Below, one piece after another: positions 57,501 to 62,400 of a DNA stretch of 64,000 bases. The notes under the pieces were generated by a model. It searched no databases and was not told where the DNA came from. It saw nothing but the letters and a program-made list of their open reading frames with translations. Position numbers and translations under genes: made by a program. Origin of the DNA: Heliocidaris tuberculata (taxonomy: Eukaryota; Echinodermata; Echinoidea; Camarodonta; Echinometridae); the NCBI GenBank assembly GCA_025618425.1, contig CM046832.1, forward strand, positions 71,944,187 through 72,008,186, given 5' to 3'. How positions within the stretch are numbered: position 1 is the first letter of the stretch; every line of letters begins with the position of its first letter.

Positions 57501-60231
57501 TTGGTAGAATAAGAGGTGTGACATTATGAGACGTGTATTGACAAGGTGTCTGGAGTCATGTTTTGACAGTACTCGTCTGGGAAGTATAGAACAATGGAAT
57601 AATAACGATTGTTAACGATTTCATCTTCCCTGTCATAACAGCGCTTCGAAGTACAAACTGAAAGCAATATCAATAAGGAAACATTTCGGGGTTGTTGTTC
57701 AATTTAATTGTTTCTCTCTGATCATGGACGAGGATGACTGGTAGAGTTGATTAGACTAAAATTTCTGGTTACATAATCACTTTTGACTTAGAATTGAAAA
57801 TTAAATTTGTTTACCTTTAATGTATATGTTCTATTCAAACCACAATTAAAATACGAACTATTCTTCAAGGGAATGCTTTGCTCTGCACTTTCAGTTGCCT
57901 TTCATTGCGTGTTTACAAGTGATATAATTATGCTTAGTCAAAATATCCAGAAATGAAAGGCGGCTGTAAAAATAGTTCATTAAATTGTGATCAGGCACCA
58001 CAATGCCACCAAAAAGTCGCCAGATATGAATTTTTAGTTAAAAGGTCTGCTTCTGAAAGAGGAGATTCTCAGCTTTAAAATTGTACATTAGTCATTAGCT
58101 CTGGATGTTCCTAATGCACTGTACAAAGAGTAGACTGCCTAGTCTTACAGAATGTTACTTTTGAGAAATAAGGGTTTAAAATTTGCAGTCTGTTGAAGCA
58201 CTCTGACTGGAGAGTATTGTGCAAAGGTGACAAAAAGAGGATTAGAACTAAAATTAATATAAATTTCAATGAAGAGATTATCAGGTTGTCCTTAAACTTG
58301 GCATACTAACAACGCACATCCTGCTCATCATAATGGACAAGTATCAATACAAGAACTTATGGGAGATCAAAATGAGACAAGTCTTCAGGGTCTTTAAAAA
58401 AGAAAACTAATACAAGAAAATCCATAGCAGAGAAACATAGGTCTACTAAAACTGGGGAAAATACAACTTTAAGATTGTTTGGTGCCTCCAAATCTTTAAA
58501 TTACTAAGAAAAAAGTATAGTCTTTCAGGAAATACCCAAAACCAAAATTTGACCATGCTAACAAAAAACATCTTTATTGAGCTCTATAATTCAAAATAAC
58601 ACAGTGCGACTCTTTGGTGCTTTTGTGGTGCCTGGTCATATGCATTCTAAAGTGATAGGCCCTATAGGCCTTACGTGCATTATGATTTAAGATTGAAACA
58701 GACCCCTTAAATTTGATTTGATGTTTATTAATTTCCTTAATATACATTATAATAATTCACACTCTTTAAAAATATACGATCATTTGAAACTGAAAACTGG
58801 GATATAAGATCCCTCGGTAGGACAGCTGACATGTAACGACACACATGAGCAGGATCATCTATCCATATCATTTACTCATGTTCTCATTTATGTTATTATT
58901 TATGTTCTTTTTATATCGCAAAAATAAATTCAAATCAAATCATACATTAAAAGGGTCATCTTTTAAGCATGACTTGAATGGACGCGTCCTCATAAAATTG
59001 TTCAAACAATTATTATATTTTTAAAGAGTGAATATTATGCAACAGTGCATAAAATGAGAGAAGGAAGGGGAAGAAGAGCATGCATAAAAGGGAAACTAGA
59101 GTCAGATTGAGGGAGAGGTAGAAGGGGGGGGGGGGTAAGCCATTTAGAGAACATCAGGAGGAATACACAGGCTGTGCATAATTAATCAATAACCTTATAA
59201 GGTGGAAATGGAAACAGCAACTCAGACTAGATTTTTCTGCAGTTTAATTCAATGAAGTACGTGGTATTGACCGTAGTTTATTTCAGCTCTGCCAGTAAAT
59301 AATCATACAATTATTCATGATCACAATGGTTGCATTAGAAATGGAAGAAATGAATCTGAAAGGGTGAGTAAGAAGAGTAAGTTGAATATGTCAAAGCCGT
59401 TGAGCTCTAAATGACATCGTATATTACAAAGTTTATTTATAGCCACATGTACATGTATCAGAACAATATCTAAACATAAACTTACAACTCTTCTAAAATG
59501 AAAATGAACAAGAGATAATATATCTATCAAAATTTGAATCTCGTATTAAGATTTTTACATCAATAACTTATAAATAAAGGAAATGGTTATCTTTCACGGG
59601 TAATTTTCTCCTCCACTATATGATGTTATAAGTGATCACTTAATAACACAGTATCAGGCTGAAATATTCGAGCGTTATTAAGATTGCAATATCATAATAA
59701 AATATGCACTCTTACGTTTACGTTGCAAATTTGTCAACTTTCTTCTGTGATGACACTGGTTTTTACATTTTTGACCATGGAAAATATGATTTATAATAAT
59801 AACGTGATAGCCAGCCAAATTGTTGAACTGATATAAGAAGAATAGGGAAATTAGTTATTACTAAATAAATGCGTGCTAGATGTAGGTCATGAAGACACCT
59901 CACTGGATAGTTAATTATTAAGCGATGTTTTCTGTAGATGTCTGTAGTATTTCCTAGTTTTTGTCTCTTGTTACAAACCCAAATAAAAGAAGACTTCTTT
60001 GGTTAACCATAGCCCTGCCAAGGATGTAAGTTATTCAAAACGTCTTTCATGCCTCTATACCCTCCGACCATTTCCGGGTCTTTTGTTCCCCATGCATAAC
60101 AATGTATCATGTGAAGTCCTTAGCAAACAACACAAACAAGAGCTTTTCTTACCTTGGACTGATGATGTCATCGATAGAGATGTGATAATCCATGTGAAAG
60201 TGATTATAGTGTGAACCTTGATGCCCATCAT
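28244..60231 (-). CDS. Multidomain adhesion G protein-coupled receptor, whole gene model (27 coding exons)
   Basis: Joining the 27 exons listed below gives 4,983 nt, 1,660 codons plus stop. All introns have GT-AG ends and all phases are compatible. Predicted product: signal peptide (1 to ~26), Sushi-like (27-91), four HYR (92-411), EGF 1-8 (412-744), Ig (745-829), SEA (830-940), HRM (941-1019), GAIN (1020-1311) with GPS near 1298-1311, 7TM (~1325 to ~1580), and a Ser/Thr-rich tail to 1660. Adhesion GPCRs sit in the plasma membrane, self-cleave at the GPS and signal through G proteins when the tethered agonist is exposed. EGF, Ig and SEA occur in known subfamilies; HYR and Sushi in the same receptor I do not recognise from vertebrates. 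Further phase 1-1 exons could hide in the long introns, especially 55115-60152. No vertebrate orthologue is claimed. Confidence 0.9.
29154..29353 (-). CDS. Receptor exon 26: ECL2 end, TM5, ICL3, start of TM6
   Basis: The acceptor (TTTTTTTCAG) is in phase 2 and the donor (ATGG|GTGAGT) in phase 1. It encodes CFVNLWPQVGG, with the Cys expected to pair with TM3. TM5 follows (LLIPIGLILLFNIVVFALV), then a basic loop (KRLTKTVRGKQQ, RRQRIRR) and QNAICILLLM. Confidence 0.93.
29641..29650. repeat. Short (CAA)n tract
   Basis: A small ACAACAACA repeat in the intron between exons 26 and 25. Confidence 0.6.
29785..30025. repeat. (ATC)n microsatellite, 240 bp
   Basis: ATC/CAT trinucleotide repeats are nearly pure at 29915-29970 and degenerate on both sides. 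They end about 14 nt from the donor of the TM4 microexon. ORFs of poly-Ile or poly-Met here are artefacts. Confidence 0.95.
30039..30105 (-). CDS. Receptor exon 25: TM4 microexon (67 nt)
   Basis: Exon 24 ends in CAWG and exon 26 begins in the second extracellular loop, so a TM4 exon in phase 1 to 2 was required. This is the only such block seen. It gives GLPAVVVFITAGITRETYAQTD, described by its start GLPAVVV, which continues the family's WGLP motif exactly. The donor is ATTT|GTAAGT. The acceptor follows an almost pure run of C (plus-strand G-run 30108-30121). A second AG lies 12 nt inside the exon and would remove four residues in frame. Confidence 0.9.
30530..30671 (+). mobile_element. LINE 3' tail with ATCAAATCAAATC end
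   Basis: It shares a long stretch with 45430-45575 (GCTTTGCTTATGACGA, TGTGACCATACATGTTGAAA, GATTGTAAATTTATGATGA). It ends in AATATCAAATCAAATCAAA, a LINE-type tail. It stops about 29 nt from the donor site of receptor exon 24. Confidence 0.7.
30700..30983 (-). CDS. Receptor exon 24: TM2-TM3 and second intracellular loop
   Basis: Phase 2 to 1. TM2 is NQILLCLCFSLLGLYITFLA. The loop and TM3 run IIPCSIVAGLLHFFTLSSLA then WMCVEGFNMYLMFVRV. The Cys before TM3 and the W-x-x-VEG box are diagnostic of adhesion GPCRs. The exon ends SFCAWG at a GTAAGC donor. Confidence 0.96.
31063..31093. repeat. (AT)n microsatellite
   Basis: About 15 AT units in the intron between exons 24 and 23. Confidence 0.9.
31513..31637 (-). 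CDS. Receptor exon 23: tethered-agonist linker and TM1
   Basis: Phase 0 to 2. It starts DIYGGSTLSDKEDY right after the GPS exon and then gives TM1, ILEILSYVGCSMSIVGLVIT, ending SYMSN. The acceptor GTACCACAG is pyrimidine-poor but in the correct place. The donor is AACAG|GTTTGT. Confidence 0.9.
31665..31795. repeat. (GA)n microsatellite
   Basis: GA repeats run from about 31671, with a pure core at 31699-31742, in the intron just upstream of exon 23's acceptor. Confidence 0.92.
32279..32431 (-). CDS. Receptor exon 22: GPS motif of the GAIN domain
   Basis: Phase 0 to 0, 51 codons. It shows all the canonical GPS features: CVFWDFEANNG, WSTEGCSL, then CQCDHLTNFAVLM. The His-Leu-Thr cleavage triad is intact, so autoproteolysis between Leu and Thr and a TNFAVLM tethered agonist are predicted. 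The donor follows directly after VLM. Confidence 0.97.
32764..33150 (-). CDS. Receptor exon 21: GAIN domain, C-terminal beta-rich part
   Basis: Phase 0 to 0, 129 codons, from VVELSPDTLRSGLSA to PVVVSFKPLIS. The text ITNGLSEPVVV-like (here IINGLSEPVVVSF) just before the GPS exon is the usual GAIN strand. The donor was set at AGT|GTAAGG, because ending one A after ATT would shift the GPS exon out of frame. Confidence 0.9.
33497..33685 (-). CDS. Receptor exon 20: GAIN helical subdomain
   Basis: Phase 0 to 0, 63 codons (VCGFVIETVQNILSA ... RRVEENLAVE). It resembles the helical GAIN-A part with a V-x-x-I-L heptad and an LE-E-x-L-x-x-V segment. Splice sites are good on both sides (CCAACAG; GAG|GTATCT). 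Confidence 0.87.
34074..34220 (-). CDS. Receptor exon 19: GAIN N-terminal segment
   Basis: Phase 0 to 0, 49 codons (TPVTIDNVADIAESTS ... SRLLQDIAETRSPEPA). It is rich in Ser/Thr and acidic residues, with an amphipathic DIAES/LLQDIAE pattern as in GAIN helices. The frame is fixed, since phase 1 hits a stop. Confidence 0.85.
34246..34312. repeat. (AT)n microsatellite
   Basis: About 30 AT units lie directly upstream (minus sense) of exon 19's acceptor, which is 25 nt away. Confidence 0.92.
34596..34844. mobile_element. hAT-like MITE with perfect 8-bp target duplication
   Basis: The ends CAGGGGCGGCGCCAGGG and (inverted) CAGGGGCGGCGCTA bound a 249-bp element. AATATCAG is duplicated on both sides (34588-34595, 34845-34852). 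G/C runs sit inside the right end. No ORF is present. Confidence 0.88.
35044..35165 (-). CDS. Receptor exon 18: HRM domain, second half
   Basis: Phase 1 to 0. It encodes GQPIGIAQCIGDGLSPSYW, then DPVDNCGRNLTADERL. The pattern C-x-G-x-G-x-W-x-C is the closing half of the hormone-receptor-like fold. The donor is read as GAT|GTAGGT, the only choice that keeps exon 19 open. Confidence 0.85.
35585..35698 (-). CDS. Receptor exon 17: HRM domain, first half
   Basis: Phase 1 to 1, 38 codons (VTCPFLTWMSPYGAVNF ... STGLCPPYKLN). The Cys, Trp and CPPY features fit the opening of the HRM (class B hormone-binding) module found just before GAIN in several adhesion GPCRs. Splice sites are TTTCCTAG and AATC|GTATGT. 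Confidence 0.85.
35907..38132. mobile_element. hAT-like element swollen by an internal ~185-bp satellite
   Basis: The left end CAGTGGCGTAGCCAGGATTT and right end (inverted CACTGGCGTAGACAGAGG) are flanked by ATTGTTAG (35899-35906) and CCTGTTAG (38133-38140), 6 of 8 identical. The interior from about 36050 is a tandem array. Insertion into the 52-bp array is visible from the matching repeat sequence on each side. Confidence 0.78.
36050..38020. repeat. ~185-bp satellite, about ten units
   Basis: Each unit has GTAACAGGGGTGGGTG, a G/C block, GCGCGAAGCGCGAAAGCTCT, GACGTTTTAGCAAATTTGAG, AGAAAGATAACGGCTCGTAG and TTATTTGGACGCAATACTGC. GTATGTAAC recurs near 36238, 36418, 36605, 36791, 36978, 37164, 37345, 37530, 37714 and 37903. 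Two unit types alternate, and 36240-36600 is repeated almost exactly at 36980-37340. Confidence 0.92.
38485..38885 (+). mobile_element. LINE 3' UTR-like insert
   Basis: A unique AT-rich block with CTGGGGCCGGACCTGACTAG and a tail AATAAATACAATCATATCAT interrupts the 52-bp array. The array resumes right after the (ATCAT)n tail. There is no ORF, so the LINE call rests on tail structure. Confidence 0.55.
39224..39446 (-). CDS. Receptor exon 16: SEA domain, second part
   Basis: Phase 0 to 1. It encodes VTVGLQNTAGFLSPPEARVD, then LTAGSVVAEIIVFVTNGTDD and a C-terminal helix LEQLSLVQTALVSRAQNS. The G-S-V-x-A-E-I-x-V strand is typical of SEA. A canonical GSVVV cleavage motif is not obvious, so cleavage here is not predicted. 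Confidence 0.85.
39774..39883 (-). CDS. Receptor exon 15: SEA domain, first part
   Basis: Phase 1 to 0, 110 nt. GVTNYIVTASFDLTYEDSLA, then AYFIEMASIIENY, gives the first strand and helix of SEA. The splice sites are CCCCACAG and TTAT|GTGAGT. Confidence 0.85.
40188..40942 (+). mobile_element. LINE (CR1/Jockey-like) 3' fragment, plus strand
   Basis: The open stretch 40206-40571 encodes the last part of a non-LTR reverse transcriptase: MLSYLNYCVAVWGN, LQKKALRICLG, and NHDTRFKDSF near the end. A TGA interrupts the usual WNSIP motif (here VI-stop-NSIP). A 3' UTR and a GAATTGAATTAAATT tail follow. The tail resembles that of the 13470-14690 element, suggesting one family. It is 5' truncated. Confidence 0.85.
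41264..41518 (-). CDS. Receptor exon 14: immunoglobulin domain
   Basis: Phase 1 to 1, 85 codons. EPIEVIEHPASQEIEYGASL, then SLSCAFQNAESFTWKKND and a YYSCIG second cysteine give one Ig (I-set or C2-like) fold with the core Trp present. Splice sites are ATATTCCAG and ACAG|GTAAGT. Confidence 0.93.
41519..42780. other. Intron 13; repeated TAACGGACATGACA motif and (GA)n tract
   Basis: TAACGGACATGACA occurs at 41585-41598 and 41903-41916, with a variant TAATGGATATGACA at 41926-41939, which suggests a decayed repeat. A (GA)n tract spans 42557-42590. No exon was recognised. Confidence 0.55.
42781..42909 (-). CDS. Receptor exon 13: EGF module 8 (non-calcium type)
   Basis: Phase 1 to 1, 43 codons: AVDPCLSSPCQNAGICTAED, then GIYVCECPSTFTGINCN. 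Six cysteines in EGF spacing with the C-x-N-x-G-x-C and GxxC endings. The D-x-D-E-C start of calcium-binding EGFs is absent. Confidence 0.92.
43735..43968 (+). mobile_element. tRNA-derived SINE
   Basis: Box A-like TGGTATATTGGTGAAGC (43748-43764) and box B-like GGGTTCGACCC (43791-43801) are correctly ordered and about 30 nt apart. A unique body and a short (ATT)n tail to 43968 follow. This is the layout of a tRNA-derived SINE. It lies in the intron between exons 13 and 12. Confidence 0.75.
44027..44287 (-). CDS. Receptor exon 12: EGF modules 6 and 7 in one exon
   Basis: Phase 1 to 1, 87 codons. The first EGF is AFNICESLDPCPSVADCFNE to SVVCSD; the second is calcium-type, DVDECSSSTTACDVNA, then CINTVGSYECVCADGYAGDG. 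The other EGFs of this gene have one exon each, so this looks like loss of an intron between neighbours. Confidence 0.93.
44388..44407. repeat. G-run
   Basis: A run of about 19 G's in the intron between exons 12 and 11. Confidence 0.9.
44786..44908 (-). CDS. Receptor exon 11: calcium-binding-type EGF module 5
   Basis: Phase 1 to 1, 41 codons: DVDECISGETDCDENAQCIN, then TDGSFVCQCLTGFSGDGTTC. DVDEC plus C-x-N-x-x-GSF-x-C marks calcium binding and the Asn/Asp hydroxylation site. Confidence 0.95.
45018..45057. repeat. (ATCT)n microsatellite
   Basis: TCTA tetranucleotide repeats broken once by ATAGA, in the intron between exons 11 and 10. Confidence 0.92.
45430..45575 (+). mobile_element. LINE 3' tail, same family as 30530-30671
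   Basis: It shares GCTTTGCTTATGACGA and TGTGACCATACATGTTGAAA with the copy in the TM region and ends in five AAATC units. No coding part is left. Confidence 0.7.
45884..46006 (-). CDS. Receptor exon 10: calcium-binding-type EGF module 4
   Basis: Phase 1 to 1, 41 codons: DIDECTTDDHGCDINADCVD, then VDGSFECRCQSGYSGNGVTC. It is very similar to module 2 (TDDH-C-DI-AD), suggesting recent module duplication. Donor ACAG|GTAGAG, acceptor ACCCATAG. Confidence 0.95.
46726..46842 (-). CDS. Receptor exon 9: calcium-binding-type EGF module 3
   Basis: Phase 1 to 1, 39 codons: DINECDTGFCHSMAECINTV, then GSFTCICQSGYTGDGTQC. It is two residues shorter than its neighbours. The donor is ACAA|GTGAGT. Confidence 0.94.
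46965..47110 (-). mobile_element. Possible tRNA-derived SINE, minus strand
   Basis: On the minus strand a box A-like CGGTTAGCTCTCTGTCC (about 47070-47086) precedes a box B GGTTCGAATC (47029-47038). The spacing is on the long side of the tRNA range. No clear tail was located. Confidence 0.5.
47293..47415 (-). CDS. Receptor exon 8: calcium-binding-type EGF module 2
   Basis: Phase 1 to 1, 41 codons: DIDECMTDDHNCDISADCVN, then TDGSYECQCQSGFSGEGVTC. The donor is GAAG|GTAAGC. Confidence 0.95.
47490..48265. mobile_element. DNA transposon without ORF, 776 bp, long terminal inverted repeats
   Basis: The outer 33-34 bp of each end (starting AGGTGGGTTTTCACGGGGCA) match in inverted orientation with one mismatch. 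A second inverted block GGCAAANTCCAACATTC extends pairing to about 70 bp. There is no transposase. A G-run/C-run (47981-48008) lies inside. The target duplication is not evident. It sits in the intron between exons 8 and 7. Confidence 0.85.
48645..48767 (-). CDS. Receptor exon 7: calcium-binding-type EGF module 1
   Basis: Phase 1 to 1, 41 codons: DYDECEEDIDNCDENSACTN, then TPGGYTCQCNAGYIGDGFPC. The donor is GAAG|GTAGAT and the acceptor TTCTCAAG. Confidence 0.94.
49481..49726 (-). CDS. Receptor exon 6: HYR module 4
   Basis: Phase 1 to 1, 82 codons. It starts DEEPPVLTCPEDIVVTALPN and ends LVTFTASDVYKNVGTCTLWV. The EPP-x-x-x-C-P start, V-x-W-P-x-P strand and V-x-[FY]-x-A-x-D-x-x-x-N-x-x-x-C end define HYR, an Ig-like extracellular adhesion fold. 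Confidence 0.95.
50155..50391 (-). CDS. Receptor exon 5: HYR module 3
   Basis: Phase 1 to 1, 79 codons: DVEPPTVICSEDFTTTTDPG to IRFSAKDAAGNAGECTVVVT. The acceptor is CTTCTACAG and the donor GTAG|GTAGGA. Confidence 0.95.
50461..51378. mobile_element. Palindromic DNA element built from TTGGGYAA motifs
   Basis: The ends ACACTCTTAAAA and TTTTTTAAGAGTGT are inverted copies next to AT-repeat flanks, which would suit a TA target. The interior repeats TTGGGTAA / TTGGGCAA and complements dozens of times. A GGATA minisatellite (about 50907-50975) lies in the middle. No ORF is present. The element is in the intron between HYR 3 and HYR 2. Confidence 0.75.
51712..51954 (-). CDS. Receptor exon 4: HYR module 2
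   Basis: Phase 1 to 1, 81 codons: DTEPPRLTCPGTLNVTNDPG to IEVTATDLSSNIGTCSFVII. The donor is CGTG|GTAATG and the acceptor TTCTTTCAG. Confidence 0.95.
52783..53060. mobile_element. hAT-like MITE
   Basis: The ends CAGTGGCGTAGCTACATAGG and (inverted) CAGTGGCGTAGCTTGAG bound 278 bp. The flanks TAATGATT and TAATGTTT match at 7 of 8. A polypurine interior and a C-run near the left end are present. Confidence 0.78.
53467..53694. mobile_element. hAT-like MITE, related to 52783-53060
   Basis: The ends CAGTGGCGTAGCTACATG and (inverted) CAGTGGCGTATCGTGAG, with a similar polypurine interior and C-run, show the same family. No matching target duplication is seen. It ends 67 nt from exon 3's donor. Confidence 0.65.
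53761..53994 (-). CDS. Receptor exon 3: HYR module 1
   Basis: Phase 1 to 1, 78 codons: DIESPTISCQGNITTSTDPE to VRFEAVDNEGNSATCSVFVT. The donor is GAAG|GTAACC and the acceptor TTATCCAG. Confidence 0.94.
54920..55114 (-). CDS. Receptor exon 2: Sushi-like (CCP) module
   Basis: Phase 1 to 1, 65 codons. It starts GTCIVPSYVFPVN and closes GFTLQGDSSTTCQDDG, then FIPNPPTCR. The GF-x-L-x-G ... C ... P-x-C ending is that of Sushi domains. It has six cysteines rather than the usual four, so it is a Sushi variant with an extra pair (TECTYIC). Confidence 0.88.
55115..57991. other. Long first intron, proximal part; no exon seen
   Basis: AT-rich with a C-run at 56408-56419 next to a hAT-like end CGGCTACGCCTCTG (about 56459) and a G-run at 57485-57498. 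A small phase 1-1 module exon could have been missed here. Confidence 0.4.
57992..58635. mobile_element. MITE-like element with ~30-bp terminal inverted repeats
   Basis: The left end CAGGCACCACAATGCCACCA and right end (inverted CAGGCACCACAAAAGCACCA) match, followed by AAAAGTCGC / AGAGTCGC. There is no ORF and no clear target duplication. Confidence 0.68.
58636..60152. other. First intron, distal part; LINE-tail-like segments
   Basis: GATTTGATTTGATG (about 58716) and TTCAAATCAAATCA (about 58929) resemble opposed LINE tails around a short AT-rich block. A G-run lies at 59126-59136. No exon was recognised. Confidence 0.4.
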
Positions 60232-60239
60232 GATAAAAT
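60153..60239 (-). CDS. Receptor exon 1 (first coding exon): start codon and signal peptide
   Basis: An acceptor (TATAAACAG) precedes 8 nt of leader and ATGATG; the first ATG is at 60231-60229. The 79 coding nt give MMGIKVHTIITFTWIITSLS, then MTSSVQ, a short n-region and a hydrophobic core typical of a signal peptide. It ends in phase 1 at a strong donor (CAAG|GTAAGA), matching the Sushi exon. Coding covers 60153-60231. Confidence 0.82.
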
Positions 60240-61044
60240 CTGTTTATAGGAAATGAAAATGAATATATAAGTACTTTGATATTTTAATCTACTTTTAAAA
60301 GGAAGTAAATAACTTAAAGAAAAGGCTTGCATAACAACAATTTTAAAATGTTAAGGGAAGCCAGATCAATAAAACAAACACTGAATGAAATATTATCTTT
60401 GAAAGAGAGAAAACATATAACTAATCAGACACCATGTTTACTAAACCCGCTTTGCATGCGGTCCCAACAGTTTGTAAAGCATACATATAAAGAAAAACGT
60501 CTGAACAATGATGTTTTTGCTTTGAAATTGCCAATATATTTTCTCAACATTTTCAAACTGACTTCATAATTCACGCCAAAAAGAAGAAGAAAAAAAAAAA
60601 TAAAAAAGACGCCTTGACATGTTACGATTTTTACGCAACGTTAATGATGTTAAAGTAACTCAATTTGAGTATCATACTAGCATTAGGTTTTATATACTTA
60701 TGGGTACATATGTGGATTCAACCCTTTTTTTAACAGGAAATTTGTTTTATTCTACAAAAATGATATAGTTACATATATTGTACATGCTTGTAGAACTCAA
60801 CTTTGCAAAGTATTTTACAAATCGTATTAAGCTATTGAAGCTATTGAAATACTAATCAAGAACTGATTGTAAAAAAATGATGGCAGATGGCTCGGGTCAA
60901 TTAAGTTTACAATCTTAGGATTCTGTAATTATGTGCATTCATGCATATTGATACGTCAGAGTTGGAAATGTCCTCATAACCATGATAACTGGGCCATAAA
61001 TTCGAATGAGGTAAATTTCACATTGGGACCGATTTTTGCATATT
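60240..61044. other. Candidate 5' UTR intron; no gene seen
   Basis: AT-rich noncoding sequence upstream of the first coding exon. Only spurious ORFs are present. Confidence 0.45.
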
Positions 61045-61637
61045 TCTAAAGGTCAATCCAACACTTTGTAATCATTCCATTTTTAAGCAGAAATATTGGT
61101 GAAAGTTTGAACAAAATCGGACAAGCATTAAGAAAGTTGTGATTTTTTTTGGAAAGTTTTAATCACTATACATAATGGAAATTTCAAACTGGCCGAATCG
61201 GTAAGGTCACTGTGATGTAGCAGCGGTCAACTTTCCCATTTACTCTAACACACAAAATGACTAAAATGTGATTTTTTTTTTTCGAAATGTATGAATTCGT
61301 AACTTTATATGATTTTTTTTTCTTTTGGAGGACCTATAACAATGTGCTATCTACAATATATTTTGAGTACTGCCCACGAAGGAAAATGCGCTCAGGAGAA
61401 AACCAGAATTTAATGATATTTTGCTGTACGACAAATGGGAGAGTTGTACGTGAATACGTCACAATCGATTCACCAAATTGCCTCTTTGAGATTCGCATAG
61501 ATGTAGTGATCTCATTTTTTCAAACATTCATAACTTTCTTATTCTTGTTCCGATTTATTTCAAACTTCCATCCTGTTTCTCTTATTTTTCTGCTTTCACA
61601 CAAACAGCTTTTTACAAAGGTTGGATTGTGTGTGCAG
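61045..61637. mobile_element. Long palindromic MITE, related in structure to 16913-17461
   Basis: Outer arms with AATCCAACNCTTTGTAA pair in inverted orientation. Further inward, AGTTTGAACAAAATCGGACA and TAAGAAAGTTNTGA are found on both arms. The interior 61287-61670 reads as an ORF, but this is just the right arm. Confidence 0.75.
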
Positions 61638-61849
61638 TCCCATACACCCATTTCTGTGTGTAGTACATGAGTCTTTCAGCAAGATAGGGTCTACCTGTAT
61701 TTCTTATCATACTGTGACCTCACAGTATAAAACAATTCTCATGTGAACATGATCAACCTTTCCCAATTGCTTTGAGACAGTTTCTTTCACAATGTAATCG
61801 CATGACCCAAACTCAACTTTATCAACGAAAAGATATAGCATATGCTATA

Positions 61850-61851
<2 letters not shown>

Positions 61852-61896
<45 letters not shown>

Positions 61897-62015
61897 AAAC
61901 CGTTCTTGTATAGCGCATATCACATTATGATATAACGTCCCTATGCGCTTCCAAAGGGTTTGGATATTATTACCCTGGCTTTAGCTCCGGCAGCCGTAAT
62001 CAGCGCACAGTATAT
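61852..62015. repeat. (AT)n/(AAT)n microsatellite with attached dispersed-repeat fragment
   Basis: An AT tract (61852-61882) and AAT repeats lead into TTGTATAGCGCATATCACAT, CCCTATGCGCTTCC and CCCTGGCTTTAGCTCC. Such blocks look like a retrotransposon tail in reverse, but the family is not identified. Confidence 0.5.
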
Positions 62016-62289
62016 ATATATATCTGTTGACATCATTTAATGGGATTTTCCACTTAAATGTCTTAAGTTTCTGCCTATATATGATTTAATGTATGTCGAC
62101 ACAAAGAAGTTACAAAATCTTTAACTGGATAATATCCAGCACTGATGCACATGCACGATTGGCATTCCCTTCGCCTTTGCTTTTAAATAACTTTATAATA
62201 TGATCAGTGATGAATAAATAATTAAAACTTTTCAATGAAATCTTGATTCGTCATGAAAAAATATTTAAAATAATTCAATGAAAACTTAC

Positions 62290-62400
62290 CAGTGCACGAA
62301 AGCCCTTGATGAATGTAATTGTTATTACTAGATTACTGTTGATGTTCCCTTCATATAAAATCCCTTTAATTTAAGATATTTCAAGAACAGCTTTCCTGAA
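62290..62400 (-). other. Candidate noncoding first exon of the receptor
   Basis: A strong minus-strand donor, CACTG|GTAAGTTTTC, lies at 62290/62289, and exon 1 has an acceptor right before its ATG, so an upstream noncoding exon is needed. The upper boundary is arbitrary, as no promoter or acceptor could be placed. Confidence 0.35.

Noticed and set aside
61287..61670. 127-codon plus-strand ORF
   Set aside because: It is read through the right arm of a palindromic MITE.
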